Notes under the pieces: generated by a model | Database searches by the model: none | What the model was told of the DNA's origin: nothing | The model's input: only the letters and a program-made list of their open reading frames with translations | Assembly: GCF_013520985.1 (NCBI RefSeq) | Contig: NZ_JACDTY010000032.1 | Location: 1 to 42,500 of the forward strand | From: Mesorhizobium neociceri | GTDB lineage: Bacteria > Pseudomonadota > Alphaproteobacteria > Rhizobiales > Rhizobiaceae | Reading direction: 5' to 3' | DNA length: 42,500 bases | Translations under genes and position numbers: made by a program | Shown: positions 30,662 to 42,250 of the stretch, piece after piece | Layout: each line of letters opens with the position of its first letter | How positions within the stretch are numbered: position 1 is the first letter of the stretch

Positions 30662-31532
30662 CACCCTGCCCGGCACGCTCGGGCCGCTGCTGCGGGCAGC
30701 GCGAGAGCGGCTTGCCGCGGCCGGCGTCGCCGATCCGGCGCTGGATGCCAGGCTGATCGTCGAGCATTTCTCCGGCACGACCCGAACGCAGGCCATCGCC
30801 GAGCCGCAAAAGGCGGTCGAGGCGGATGTGGTCGCGGCGATCGATGCCGCCTTGCGGCGTCGCCTTGCCGGCGAACCGGTGCACCGCATCCTCGGCTACC
30901 GCGAATTCTACGGTCTGCGCCTTGCGCTGTCGCCGGAAACGCTGGAGCCGCGGCCGGACACCGAAACGCTGGTCGAAGCGGTCCTGCCTTTTGCCAGCGA
31001 AACAGCCGAAAGGCTGGGGGAATGCCGCATCCTCGATCTCGGCACCGGCACCGGCGCCATTGCGCTGGCCCTGCTCAGCGCCGTTCCCGCCGCGACCGCC
31101 ACCGGCGTCGATATTTCACAAGATGCGCTCGCGACAGCGACCCGCAATGCCGAGCAAACTGGGCTGGCCGGCAGGTTCGAGGCCCTGCACTCCGACTGGT
31201 TCGCAAAAGTTTGTGGCCGGTACCATGTAATTGCCGCAAACCCTCCCTATATACCGTCTGGAGACATTGGAAATCTGCAGGACGAGGTCCGCGATTTCGA
31301 TCCGCACAGAGCCCTTGATGGTGGTGTGGACGGTCTTGGCCCCTACAGGATCATCGCCGCCGAGGCTGCAAGGTTTCTGGAAGCACAAGGCAAGATTGCG
31401 GTCGAGATCGGCCACACGCAGCGCAATGAGGTCAAAGACATATTCACGGCAGCCGGCTACAGGCTGGCCAGGGCATTTGTCGACCTTGGCGGAAATGACA
31501 GGGTTCTTGTGTTTGAACAGGGAAAGCCTTGA
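30654..31532 (+). CDS. prmC: Release factor glutamine methyltransferase PrmC
   Basis: A 292-residue enzyme that methylates the glutamine of the GGQ motif of release factors. The N-terminal helical domain (about 1-90) contains EPVHRILGYREFYGLRLALS and ETLEPRPDTETLVE, both typical. The SAM motif is ILDLGTGTGAIALALL (about 126-141), and the substrate-binding NPPY is at 196-199 (IAANPPYIPSGDI). The start overlaps the end of prfA by 8 bp, so enzyme and substrate are translated together. A 304-bp gap follows before the DUF4167 gene. Confidence 0.96.
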   Translation: MADTLPGTLGPLLRAARERLAAAGVADPALDARLIVEHFSGTTRTQAIAEPQKAVEADVVAAIDAALRRRLAGEPVHRILGYREFYGLRLALSPETLEPRPDTETLVEAVLPFASETAERLGECRILDLGTGTGAIALALLSAVPAATATGVDISQDALATATRNAEQTGLAGRFEALHSDWFAKVCGRYHVIAANPPYIPSGDIGNLQDEVRDFDPHRALDGGVDGLGPYRIIAAEAARFLEAQGKIAVEIGHTQRNEVKDIFTAAGYRLARAFVDLGGNDRVLVFEQGKP

Positions 31533-31836
31533 CGCAGTGCAAAAAAGCGCTTGGCAATGCCGGGGAATGCGGCTAGGGTCCGCCTTAACCGGATGAGACG
31601 AAGCAGGCAGTGCTCTTAGCGATTCGGTTTTCCTTGGAAATAGCTGCCTTCTTGCGCAAACGACGCCCAAGCTTCGAGCGGGAATCGTCCGGCAAGTGAT
31701 GTAACCGGAACAGGATGACACGTGGCGCCAACGCAATTGATGCGGGCGAACGCCGGTGAAGAGACGAAACGGCTGGCTGCATGAGCGCCTCCGTTCGTGA
31801 AACGTTTTTCGAAAATTTCAAAATGAAGAGAGTCTA
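31533..31836. other. 304-bp intergenic region without a recognisable gene
   Basis: No reading frame here has convincing composition, ribosome-binding site or family likeness on either strand; short open frames on both strands look like chance. The sequence is less GC-rich toward the end (TTTTTCGAAAATTTCAAAATG before 31837), which suits a promoter or leader for the DUF4167 gene. An sRNA or leader element cannot be excluded. Confidence 0.5.
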
Positions 31837-32814
31837 ATGAGGCCACAACAGCAGAACAGGCGCATGCGCGGTCGCAACAACAATGGCGGCGGCGGTGGCA
31901 ACAACAATAATAACAACAACAACCGCAAGGGCCCAAATCCCCTGACGCGCAACTACGAGAGCAACGGCCCGGACGTGAAGATCCGCGGATCGGCTCAACA
32001 GATCGCCGAAAAATACGCCACTCTGGCCCGTGACGCGCAAAGCTCCGGCGACCGGGTTATGGCGGAGAACTACCTCCAGCACGCCGAGCACTACAATCGC
32101 ATCATTGCCGCCGCTCAGGCGCAGATGCCGATCCAGAATGCCCAGCAGAACCGCGACGATTTCGACGACGACGAAGATCGCGACGATTTTGACAGTGCCG
32201 GCAACAACAATGGTGGCGAGACGCAAGCTCCGCTGGCCAACCCCGGCAACGGGCCGCAGCCGACGATCGAAGGCACGCCGGCCGAACTGGCATATGGCCA
32301 GGAAAACGGCCGCGACAACAACAATGGTCGTGACAACAATGGCCGCAACAATAGTGGCCGCGACAACAATGGCCGCAACCGTGACCGTCGCCCCCATGGC
32401 GGTTATGGCCAGAACGAGCAGCGTGGCGACTTTGCCCCGCGCAGCGAGCAGAACGGCCAGCGCGGCGACCAGCAGCGCTTCAACGAGACGCCGGCACAGG
32501 CCGAGACCGTCGCTGCAGCTGAGCCTGCGGCCGAGACCGGTTTCTCCGAGCCGGCACCGGTGTACGAAAACCTTTCGCCGGCGGCTCTTGCTGCCCGGGC
32601 CGAGCTCAATGAGGCGGCCGCCGAGAGCGGCGCTGCTCGTCGCCCGCGACGGCCGCGCCGCCCGCGCACCAATGCGGATCAGGTCGGTGACGAGCAGGCT
32701 GGTGGTGACCAGACGGATCGCGTCAGCGAGACCGCTGCCGCTGTTGACGTGGCGGATGCGGCACCGGCTGAAAATCCTGCCGGCGACCCGTTCGTCGTCG
32801 ACGCCAACAACTGA
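31837..32814 (+). CDS. DUF4167 domain protein, Asn-rich
   Basis: A 325-residue protein with one recognised part, the DUF4167 domain at about residues 25-95 (NPLTRNYESNGPDVKIRGSA and QQIAEKYATLARDAQSSGDR, then AENYLQHAEHYNRIIAAAQA). The rest is low complexity: an N-terminal Arg/Asn/Gly stretch with eight consecutive Asn, a central RDNNGRNNSGRDNNGRN-type repeat, and an acidic, Ala-rich tail with a RRPRRPRRPR block. Such basic-repeat plus acidic-tail proteins may bind RNA or ribosomes, but no function is known to me. GAGAG stands 5 bases before the ATG. The gene lies between prmC and clpB, an order shared by other Rhizobiales, and ends in a strong terminator. Confidence 0.9.
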   Translation: MRPQQQNRRMRGRNNNGGGGGNNNNNNNNRKGPNPLTRNYESNGPDVKIRGSAQQIAEKYATLARDAQSSGDRVMAENYLQHAEHYNRIIAAAQAQMPIQNAQQNRDDFDDDEDRDDFDSAGNNNGGETQAPLANPGNGPQPTIEGTPAELAYGQENGRDNNNGRDNNGRNNSGRDNNGRNRDRRPHGGYGQNEQRGDFAPRSEQNGQRGDQQRFNETPAQAETVAAAEPAAETGFSEPAPVYENLSPAALAARAELNEAAAESGAARRPRRPRRPRTNADQVGDEQAGGDQTDRVSETAAAVDVADAAPAENPAGDPFVVDANN

Positions 32815-32839
32815 CCGGACAAAGACGGTAATGCTTGCA

Positions 32840-32872
32840 AACGGCGGAGAGAAATCTCCGCCGTTTTCGTTT
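32840..32872 (+). terminator. Rho-independent terminator after the DUF4167 gene
   Basis: Arms AACGGCGGAGA (32840-32850) and TCTCCGCCGTT (32855-32865) with the loop GAAA, followed by TTCGTTT. Perfect 11-bp stem, 26 bp past the stop codon. Confidence 0.88.
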
Positions 32873-32903
32873 GCGCGGGCATGCAATATCATCAGCCCGA
32901 CGT

Positions 32904-32932
32904 CTTGAGCGGCAATGGCTTGCGCCCCATAT
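32904..32932 (+). promoter_or_regulatory. Heat-shock (RpoH/sigma-32) promoter of clpB
   Basis: CTTGAGC (32904-32910), a 14-bp spacer and CCCCATAT (32925-32932) match the sigma-32 consensus CTTGAAA-N13-17-CCCCATNT almost fully. It is correctly oriented, 94 bp before the clpB start codon, so transcription would begin near 32940 with a leader of about 85 bases. Confidence 0.85.
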
Positions 32933-33025
32933 CTGGCGTGAACTGGACCCGGCTCGGATGAGCGGGTCCGTCACCGCAATCGGATCCGGTGCCGCAAAGC
33001 GGGCCGGTGATGGAAGGAGACAGAT

Positions 33026-35632
<2,607 letters not shown>

Positions 35633-35640
35633 TCAAAGCG

Positions 35641-35672
35641 CCGCGCGTCCTGAACGGACGCGCGGTGTTTTC
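35641..35672 (+). terminator. Rho-independent terminator after clpB
   Basis: Perfect 10-bp arms CCGCGCGTCC (35641-35650) and GGACGCGCGG (35656-35665) with a 5-base loop, followed by TGTTTTCTT. It starts 8 bp after the clpB stop and ends 24 bp before the next gene. Confidence 0.9.
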
Positions 35673-35695
35673 TTGTGAATTCGCAGGGGGAGCGA

Positions 35696-36052
35696 ATGAC
35701 GCTGGACGACTACAACAGCTTCTGCGCCTCGCTGCGGCAGACCACGCATGTCGTGCAGTGGGGTGGCGCCCATGTCTGGAAGGTCGGCGGCAAGGTCTTT
35801 GCCATAGGCGGCTGGAATGATGGCGACCAGCTTTTCGTCACCTTCAAATGTTCCGAAATGGCCTTTGACATTCTGAAGGATCAGCCTGGCTGCCGGCCGG
35901 CGCCCTATCTCGCCTCGCGCGGCATGAAATGGATCCAGCGTCAGACAAGCCAAAGCATGGATGATGGTGCGCTGAAGGACTATCTCCGCGAAAGCCATCG
36001 CCTCGTCGTCCTCAAGCTGACGAAGCAGACACGCAAGGAATTGGGCCTGTAG
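35696..36052 (+). CDS. MmcQ/YjbR family protein
   Basis: A 118-residue protein matching the MmcQ/YjbR (DUF419) fold throughout: an early TLDDYNSFCASLRQTTHVVQ, then VWKVGGKVFAIGGWN, FVTFKCSEMAFDILKDQPGC, and the GMKWIQ and LRESHRLVVLKLTKQTRKEL segments near the end. The fold resembles a CyaY-like DNA-binding structure; a role in DNA binding is often stated for the family but rarely shown. GGGGGAG lies 4 bases before the ATG at 35696, which decides the start over a GTG at 35675. It comes straight after the clpB terminator, so its promoter must overlap that region or it depends on read-through. Confidence 0.88.
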   Translation: MTLDDYNSFCASLRQTTHVVQWGGAHVWKVGGKVFAIGGWNDGDQLFVTFKCSEMAFDILKDQPGCRPAPYLASRGMKWIQRQTSQSMDDGALKDYLRESHRLVVLKLTKQTRKELGL

Positions 36053-36240
36053 CGACCTGAAATCCGCCATCTTCATGCCCGGTTCATGTTGGAAAGCTTA
36101 TGTTCTGGTTTGCTGGCGAAGGGGTTGCCCGCAGGCTTTGACGGTCAGGGCGTTCCTTGCGCATCCAAACGGAGGCGAGTGCGTTCTGAAGGGAACACTG
36201 CCGGAGCGGCGGCAATTACGGACCGGAGAGTTTGACCACC

Positions 36241-37749
36241 ATGTTCCGCACGATCTTTGCCTTTTCGGTGCTCGCCGCCGGGCTGCTTGCGTCCAGCGCC
36301 ATGGCATCGCCGACGGTGGATAGTGCGCTGCCGGTTGTTCGCGCTGCCGATAGCGGCGGCATCGTGCTTGCCCAGGATGGCAATCTCGACATCTACTACG
36401 ACGCCAGGGGCAACCGCGTCATTGTCGATGCCGACACCGGCAAGGTCATCGCCATCCAGCCGCCGCAGACCAGGCTCGACCGCCGTGCGCTGCGCCGCCA
36501 GATGCGGGCGCGCGAACTTGGACGCGCACCGGTCGGGGATGACGACCGCTATTATCTCGACGATCCCGAAGACATGGCGCGTTTCCGCCGCAGGCAATTG
36601 GAAGAGGAAGGCAGGGTCATTCCGCCGGACAACGAGTACGATCCTGACAGCGGCAATTCGGTGGATGCCTATCCGTCGGCGCCGCAGGATGACGGCAACT
36701 ACAGCGACACCTATCCGGAAGCGCCGAACTCGGCCGAGCCGGGACCCGTCAAGCGCCAGCCGCTGAACGAAGCTTCGATCGATCCCGCCGAGCCGGCGGC
36801 GCCCGGCGACGAAGCCGCTCTGCCGCCCAAGACCGAGGGCGGCAAGACCGTCGTCGATCCCTCGCTTTCACTCGGCGCACGCCAGGATGTGGCTGCCTTG
36901 CAGGTGCTGCTCGACCGCGCCGGCGCCTCGCCCGGCGTCATCGACGGGCGCTTCGGCTCCAATGTCGACAAGGCGCTTGCCGCCTACAATCAGATCACCG
37001 GCAGCAACCTGCGCTCGACCGATTCGGTCGGCATCCAGGCAGCGCTGGCGCAAACCGGGGGCGATGCTTTCGCCAATTACACGATCACGCCTGAGGACGC
37101 GGCCGGTCCTTATGTCGCCTCGATACCGGAAGATTACAGCCAGAAGGCGCAGCTCGACCGCATGGCCTACACCTCCGTCACCGAAGCCTTGGCGGAGCGC
37201 TTCCACATGGACGAGAACTACCTGAAGGGGCTCAATCCCGAGGCCGACTTCAATCGTCCCGGCACCATCATCAAGGTCGCCAATTTCGGCAGGCTGGTCG
37301 CAACTCCGGTTGCCCGCATCGTCGCCGACAAGGACAAGAAGCAGGTGTTCGCCTATGACGCTGACGGCAAGCTGGTCGCGGCATATCCCGCCACCATCGG
37401 CTCCGCCGACACGCCATCGCCGACCGGCACCCATACGGTGTCGCGCGTTGCGCTCGATCCGAACTACACCTACAACCCCAGCATCAATTTCAAGCAGGGC
37501 CAGAACGACAAGATCCTGACCATTCCGCCGGGTCCGAACGGCCCGGTCGGCTCGGTCTGGATCGCGCTGGACAAGCCGACCTATGGCATTCACGGCACGC
37601 CCGACCCCTCCAAGATCGGCAAGACCGAAAGCCATGGCTGTGTGCGCCTGACCAACTGGGATGCGCGTGAACTGGCCAAACTTGTGTCGCCGGGCGTGAC
37701 CGTCGAGTTCGTCGGCGGGCCTTCAGCCGATGATGTTGCGCAGCAGTGA
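36241..37749 (+). CDS. L,D-transpeptidase with peptidoglycan-binding domain
   Basis: A 502-residue exported enzyme. A signal peptide (MFRTIFAFSVLAAGLLASSA, cleavage near AMA-S) is followed by a long Pro/Asp/Arg-rich linker (about 60-215), a PG_binding_1-type domain (about 215-270, ARQDVAALQVLLDRAGASPG), and the YkuD/L,D-transpeptidase domain (about 365-490). The catalytic motif is HGTPDP...SHGCVRLTN with C467. The family makes 3-3 peptide cross-links in peptidoglycan or attaches proteins to it; in rhizobia such enzymes act in the periplasm, with some at the growth pole. ATG at 36241, with GGAGAG 10 bases upstream. Its last 27 bp overlap the convergent TMEM175-like gene. Confidence 0.93.
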   Translation: MFRTIFAFSVLAAGLLASSAMASPTVDSALPVVRAADSGGIVLAQDGNLDIYYDARGNRVIVDADTGKVIAIQPPQTRLDRRALRRQMRARELGRAPVGDDDRYYLDDPEDMARFRRRQLEEEGRVIPPDNEYDPDSGNSVDAYPSAPQDDGNYSDTYPEAPNSAEPGPVKRQPLNEASIDPAEPAAPGDEAALPPKTEGGKTVVDPSLSLGARQDVAALQVLLDRAGASPGVIDGRFGSNVDKALAAYNQITGSNLRSTDSVGIQAALAQTGGDAFANYTITPEDAAGPYVASIPEDYSQKAQLDRMAYTSVTEALAERFHMDENYLKGLNPEADFNRPGTIIKVANFGRLVATPVARIVADKDKKQVFAYDADGKLVAAYPATIGSADTPSPTGTHTVSRVALDPNYTYNPSINFKQGQNDKILTIPPGPNGPVGSVWIALDKPTYGIHGTPDPSKIGKTESHGCVRLTNWDARELAKLVSPGVTVEFVGGPSADDVAQQ

Positions 37750-38355
37750 GCTGCGCAACGCGAATGCATAGATCAGCTGCACGACCAGGATAAAGCCGAC
37801 GCTGAGCAAGGGGCTGATGAGGCAGAGTGCTGCGCCCACGGCCCACAGGATCTGCGCCTTGACGATGCGCACATAGACGGTGCGCTTCGTCTCCGCATCG
37901 ACATCCTCTGCCAGAAAGCCGTTCTTGTCCGCATACCACCAGCTGGCGAACAGCGTCACGCCCAGCATCAGCAGGTTCAGCCAGTAGACGATCACCGCGG
38001 TTCGGAACTCTAGGAAATCGGCCAGCAGGTCGGTCGAGAACGGCAGCAAGGCGATGAAGGCGAGAAAACACAGATTCAGAGTGGCAAGCCGCCGATCGGA
38101 CCTGGCGATCAGCCCGTGTTGCGCCTGCTGGCCGAACCAGAAGATGGTCAGGGTCAGGAAGCTCAGCGCATAGGTCAGGAAGCGTGGCGCGAGTCCGGCG
38201 ATTGCCGAAAGCAGCTCGCCCTCGGAATGGACCATTTCGTGCGCCGGCACGCGAATCTCAAGCACGATCAGGGTAAGCGCAATGGCAAAGACGCCATCGG
38301 TGATGCCGACGACGCGCCCGCGCGCTTCTACCGATGGTTCGAGCGGTCGTTTCAT
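37723..38355 (-). CDS. TMEM175-family membrane protein (putative potassium channel)
   Basis: A 210-residue integral membrane protein with about six helices. The first helix carries the family signature RVVGITDGVFAIALTLIVLE, corresponding to the R-x3-FSDGVFAIAxTLLVLE selectivity-filter helix of TMEM175 channels, here with TDG instead of SDG. The other helices, e.g. FLTYALSFLTLTIFWFGQQA and CFLAFIALLPFSTDLLADF, also fit. Bacterial members form tetrameric potassium-permeable channels. The start at 38355 follows GGAAGGGGAAG; the frame is open further upstream but without family sequence. Its 3' end overlaps the L,D-transpeptidase gene on the opposite strand by 27 bp. Confidence 0.9.
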   Translation of the reverse strand: MKRPLEPSVEARGRVVGITDGVFAIALTLIVLEIRVPAHEMVHSEGELLSAIAGLAPRFLTYALSFLTLTIFWFGQQAQHGLIARSDRRLATLNLCFLAFIALLPFSTDLLADFLEFRTAVIVYWLNLLMLGVTLFASWWYADKNGFLAEDVDAETKRTVYVRIVKAQILWAVGAALCLISPLLSVGFILVVQLIYAFALRSSLLRNIIG

Positions 38356-38523
38356 GCGGCTTCCCCTTCCTTGCGATCGTCTTTGAAATCTAGCACGACG
38401 CCGGCGGTTTATATCCGGGTTGATGTGACCCTGCCATGCGGGCAGGCCATTGCCGGGACTGGATTCATGACAGCGGGGCGCTGGCTGGTTGTTGGCCGCC
38501 CGCAACAAGTCTAAGCAGCGCTC

Positions 38524-40083
38524 ATGAAGTCTCCGAGCGAAGCCGCAGCCGTTCCCCTGACCAGCTCACTTGCCAACGGTTCGTTTTGTCCGCCGTCGCA
38601 GCGCAAATTCGTGCTGGTCGCGGCGATCCTGGCGTCGGCGCTCGGCTTCATCGACGGTTCGATCCTGGCCATCGCCATGCCGGCGATCCGCGTCGACCTC
38701 GGCGCCAGCCTGGCCGAGGCGCAATGGATTTCCAATGCCTATGCACTGACGCTGTCGGCGCTGATCCTGGCTGGCGGCGCGGCCGGCGACCGATTTGGCC
38801 TCAGGCGCGCCTTCGTCGCCGGCATTGCGCTGTTCATTGTCGCTTCGCTTGCCTGCGCGGTGGCGCCGAATGCGCTGGTGCTCATCGCCTTTCGCGCCAT
38901 TCAAGGCGTCGGTGCTGCGATCATGGTGCCTGGCAGCCTCGCCATCATCGCCAAGTCCTATCCGAAGAATGAGCGTGGCCGGGCGATCGGCATCTGGGCG
39001 GCCGCTTCGGCGCTGACGACGGCGCTCGGTCCGGTGCTGGGCGGCTTTGTCCTGTCGGCTTTTGGCGGCGGCATCTGGCGGGCGATCTTCGCCGTTAACC
39101 TGCCGCTCGGGCTGATCTCGATCTATCTGCTGCTGGCCAAGATTCCCGCCGACGCGCCGACGGAGAAGCGAAGCCTCGATCTCGGCGGCGCCGCTCTCGC
39201 CACGCTTGCCTTCGGGGCGCTTGCCTACGGACTGACCGCGATGAGCGCCGAAGACGGTGGACTGATGTCGGGGCCGAGCATCGCCGCGGGCGCGGTGCTG
39301 CTCGTCGTCTTCATCGTCTTCGAGCTTTGGCAGCGCGAGCCGATGATCGATCTCAAGCTGTTTCGGATCGGCGCCTTTGCCGGCGCCAACGTCGCCACCT
39401 TCTTCCTCTACTTCGCGCTGTCGGCCAATTTGTTCTATCTGCCGATGCTCTTGATCGCCGGCTGGGGGCTGAGCACCAGGGAAGTCGGCTTCATCTTCCT
39501 GCCGCTGTCGGCGTCGATCGCTCTGCTGTCGGGTCCCGTCGGCCAGTGGTCTGATCGCATAGGTCCGCGCTTTCCGATCGCCAGTGGCTGCCTGGTCGTC
39601 GCCGTCGCCTTTGCCGGTCTCGCACTGCTCACCCATGCCGGCATGCACAATTTCTGGACCGGCACGTTTCCGCTGATGGCGGTGATGGGGCTCGGCATGG
39701 CGCTGGTGGTCTCGCCCCTGTCGACGGCGATCATGACGGCGGTCGAGGACAAGGATACGGGTGCCGCCTCCGGCATCAACAACGCGGTTTCGCGCATTGG
39801 CGGGCTGATCGCTGTGGCGGCGATGGGTTCGCTCGCGGCCTGGGTCTATTCGACGATGCTCGACACCAGCGTCAGGCCCGGAATTCCCGGGTTTGGCGAA
39901 CCGGTCTCCGCCGCGCTGGCGCCGGAACTCGAAGCAACGCGGCTCGCCGCCAGCGACGCGGCGTTCGCAGCCGTGTCGACGGTGACGGCGGTGCTTTGCC
40001 TTCTCGCTGCAATTATCGCTTGGGCGACCGTTTCGGGGCAAAGGCTGCCCTGGTCACGAGCCGAAGAGAATAAGTCGACCTGA
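38524..40083 (+). CDS. MFS drug-resistance-type exporter, DHA2 family (EmrB/QacA-like)
   Basis: A 519-residue integral membrane protein with about 14 hydrophobic segments. Typical points are ASALGFIDGSILAIAMPAIR in the first helix (the conserved acidic residue of DHA2 transporters), motif A-like AGGAAGDRFGLRRAFVAGIA, RAIQGVGAAIMVPGSLAIIA and motif C GPVLGGFVLSAFGGGIWRAI. The second half has LSPLSTAIMTAVEDKD-like SPLSTAIMTAVEDKDTGAAS and GINNAVSRIGGLIAVAAMGS. The family exports toxic compounds by proton antiport; the substrate is unknown. The ribosome-binding site is weak. No local regulator or membrane-fusion partner gene is adjacent; it is divergent from the TMEM175-like gene and converges on the M23 peptidase gene. 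Confidence 0.92.
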   Translation: MKSPSEAAAVPLTSSLANGSFCPPSQRKFVLVAAILASALGFIDGSILAIAMPAIRVDLGASLAEAQWISNAYALTLSALILAGGAAGDRFGLRRAFVAGIALFIVASLACAVAPNALVLIAFRAIQGVGAAIMVPGSLAIIAKSYPKNERGRAIGIWAAASALTTALGPVLGGFVLSAFGGGIWRAIFAVNLPLGLISIYLLLAKIPADAPTEKRSLDLGGAALATLAFGALAYGLTAMSAEDGGLMSGPSIAAGAVLLVVFIVFELWQREPMIDLKLFRIGAFAGANVATFFLYFALSANLFYLPMLLIAGWGLSTREVGFIFLPLSASIALLSGPVGQWSDRIGPRFPIASGCLVVAVAFAGLALLTHAGMHNFWTGTFPLMAVMGLGMALVVSPLSTAIMTAVEDKDTGAASGINNAVSRIGGLIAVAAMGSLAAWVYSTMLDTSVRPGIPGFGEPVSAALAPELEATRLAASDAAFAAVSTVTAVLCLLAAIIAWATVSGQRLPWSRAEENKST

Positions 40084-40149
40084 TTCGGGCGGGCTGATTC
40101 GAAATGCTTTGATTCAGCGCAAATGTGACTCGGTGTCCGTTGTGAAGGC

Positions 40150-42120
40150 TCAGCCTTCGATCTTGGCGCTCGCGACCTTCAGCGAATTGCTGTCTTCCTG
40201 CTTGAGGAGGTCGTCGATGCGCTCACGCTCGCGCTTGAAGGCGACCAGGTCGTCGCCCTTCAGCACCTTGCCGACCGGCAGGCGCACGCGCATCGGGTCG
40301 ACCTTGGTGCCGTTGACGATCAGCTCATAGTGAAGATGCGGACCGGTGGAGAGGCCGGTCTGGCCGAGGAAGCCGATGGTCTGGCCCTGGCGGACATGAA
40401 CGCCCGGCTCGATGCCTTTGGCAAAAGCGCTCTGGTGATTGTAGGACGTCTCATAGCCATTGGCATGGCGGATGATGATCTGCTTGCCGTAGCCGCCGGC
40501 CCAGCCGGCCTTTTCGACGGTGCCGTTGCCGGCGGCGATGATCGGCGTTCCGATCGGCGCTGCCCAGTCGACGCCGGTATGCATGCGGACATAGCCGAGG
40601 ATCGGATGCCGGCGGGCGCCGAAGCCGGAGCGGAATTTTCCGGCGGGTAGGGGATTGCGCAGCAGGAACTGCTCGGCGCTCGACCCATCCTCGTCGAAAT
40701 AGTCGGTCGAGCCGTCCTGCATCTGGAAGCGGTAGAAGTTGCGTGTCTGGCCGCCGAAGGTCGACGAGACATAGAGTAGTTCCGATTCGTCGGACGCCTG
40801 ATCGTCGCCGTCCGGCTGCGAGAACAGCACGTCGATGCGATCCGACGGATTGAGCCGGGACTGAAAATCGACGCCGGAGGCCAGGAGCTTGACCAGTTGC
40901 TGGGTCAGCTTCTTCGACATGCCATAGGAATACGCGGCGCGGTAAATGCCGTCATAGACGTTCGGCAGATTGCCGCGAACAACCACCGGCGCCGACGAAT
41001 CATCGAACGCGGTCAGCAATTCGGGATTTGGCTCCGGTTCCTGCGCTGGCACATACTGGCCGCGGTCGTCGAGCGCGATGGTCACGATATGCGTGGTCTT
41101 GTCATAGACGCTGGTGCGAACGACCTTGGCGGCGTCACCATGCACTTCGAGGCCGACGCGCAACACGGTTCCGGCCTTCAGCGCCGGTGCGTTGAGCAGC
41201 TTGCCGATCGCCTCGGCCATGCCGGTCGCGTCATCGCCCGTATAGCCCGAATCGGCAAAGGCCTCGGCAATGTCGCGGTCCCTGGTAAAGGGGATGATTT
41301 CCTCGGCGAAAGCCGGGGTCTGGTCGTCGAGGGCGACGCGCGGCGCCACCGAAACGTTTTCCGGCACGATCTTGACGTCATAGGAGCCGGCCATCGATTC
41401 GGCGAAGGCGTCGCCGAATCGCTGCGGGTCGACATAATGCAGCGAAGCAACCTGGATAGCGCCGTCGCTGAGATCCGTACCGGCCTCGCGCACCACCTTT
41501 TCCACCTCATCGGCGGACAGGTCGCTCTTTTCGTCGAAAGAGGCCGTCTCCATCGGGAAATCGACCGTCTTCAGGCTCATCTCGCTTTCGACCTTGGCGC
41601 CGTAGATCTGGCCGCCAACCGCGGAAGCCGTCGCCGGCTGCGCGGGCGTTGAGTCGCCGTCGTCGCCGAACACCTGCATCGGGTCGAATGGCGGATAGGC
41701 CCGGTTGGTGGTGTGGCCGGCGGCCAGCGCCATCTTGATCTGCACGAACGGCACGGTGTGGATAACGTCGCGGTCGCCGACCTTGGTCACCATCGACACT
41801 TCCATGCGCCGGCGGTCCTTGGCCTTGGCGATCTGGCGCGGCGCCACCAGTCTGGTGGTCTTGGCGACCTCGCCGGAATCGCCGCCGCTTTCGAGCTGGG
41901 CCAGTTCGGCGATTTCGGGCGGGGTTGCCAGTTGCTGGCGGCCGTCGAGGGCGGCAAACAGCGCCACGCCCATCAGCACACTCGAGGTCACGCCAGTAAG
42001 GAAGGTGCCCGACAGCCAGCGCGCCGAAACCTCGCGCCGGTCGGGCGGTCCGCTGCGGCCATCCGCGATCAGCGGCGGCTCATTGCCGAGTTCGGCTATG
42101 ACATCTTCCGTGTCTGGCAT
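40150..42120 (-). CDS. Membrane-anchored M23 family metallopeptidase
   Basis: A 656-residue protein with a short cytoplasmic N-terminus, one transmembrane helix (about 36-58, TFLTGVTSSVLMGVALFAAL), a long periplasmic region and a C-terminal LytM/M23 domain (about 510-620). Zinc ligands are visible in GYVRMHTGVDWAAPIGTPII (H and D) and in GPHLHYELIVNG (the HxH motif). This is the layout of MepM/ShyA-like DD-endopeptidases that cut peptidoglycan cross-links to allow growth; all zinc ligands are present, so it should be active rather than an EnvC-like activator. The start at 42120 (MPDTEDVIAEL) is a judgement; the frame is open to 42231, and a GTG at about 42192 is possible. Confidence 0.92.
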   Translation of the reverse strand: MPDTEDVIAELGNEPPLIADGRSGPPDRREVSARWLSGTFLTGVTSSVLMGVALFAALDGRQQLATPPEIAELAQLESGGDSGEVAKTTRLVAPRQIAKAKDRRRMEVSMVTKVGDRDVIHTVPFVQIKMALAAGHTTNRAYPPFDPMQVFGDDGDSTPAQPATASAVGGQIYGAKVESEMSLKTVDFPMETASFDEKSDLSADEVEKVVREAGTDLSDGAIQVASLHYVDPQRFGDAFAESMAGSYDVKIVPENVSVAPRVALDDQTPAFAEEIIPFTRDRDIAEAFADSGYTGDDATGMAEAIGKLLNAPALKAGTVLRVGLEVHGDAAKVVRTSVYDKTTHIVTIALDDRGQYVPAQEPEPNPELLTAFDDSSAPVVVRGNLPNVYDGIYRAAYSYGMSKKLTQQLVKLLASGVDFQSRLNPSDRIDVLFSQPDGDDQASDESELLYVSSTFGGQTRNFYRFQMQDGSTDYFDEDGSSAEQFLLRNPLPAGKFRSGFGARRHPILGYVRMHTGVDWAAPIGTPIIAAGNGTVEKAGWAGGYGKQIIIRHANGYETSYNHQSAFAKGIEPGVHVRQGQTIGFLGQTGLSTGPHLHYELIVNGTKVDPMRVRLPVGKVLKGDDLVAFKRERERIDDLLKQEDSNSLKVASAKIEG

Positions 42121-42250
42121 CCAGAAAGGCTGCTTCTTCCCCGGGCGGAACGGCTTGTCGGCTCTTGTTGGGCCATGACATTTGCCTGTCACGGCGGGTG
42201 AAGTCAACGAAGCGGCGAAATCCCCACTCACACGCTCTGTTTTACGGCCC

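Noticed and set aside
31585..31821. 78-codon minus-strand frame between prmC and DUF4167 genes
   Set aside because: No ribosome-binding site, odd composition, no family likeness, and it opposes all neighbours.
32300..32390. Short tandem repeats that might suggest a CRISPR or satellite
   Set aside because: They are in-frame Asn/Arg/Gly codon repeats inside the DUF4167 gene, without regular spacers.
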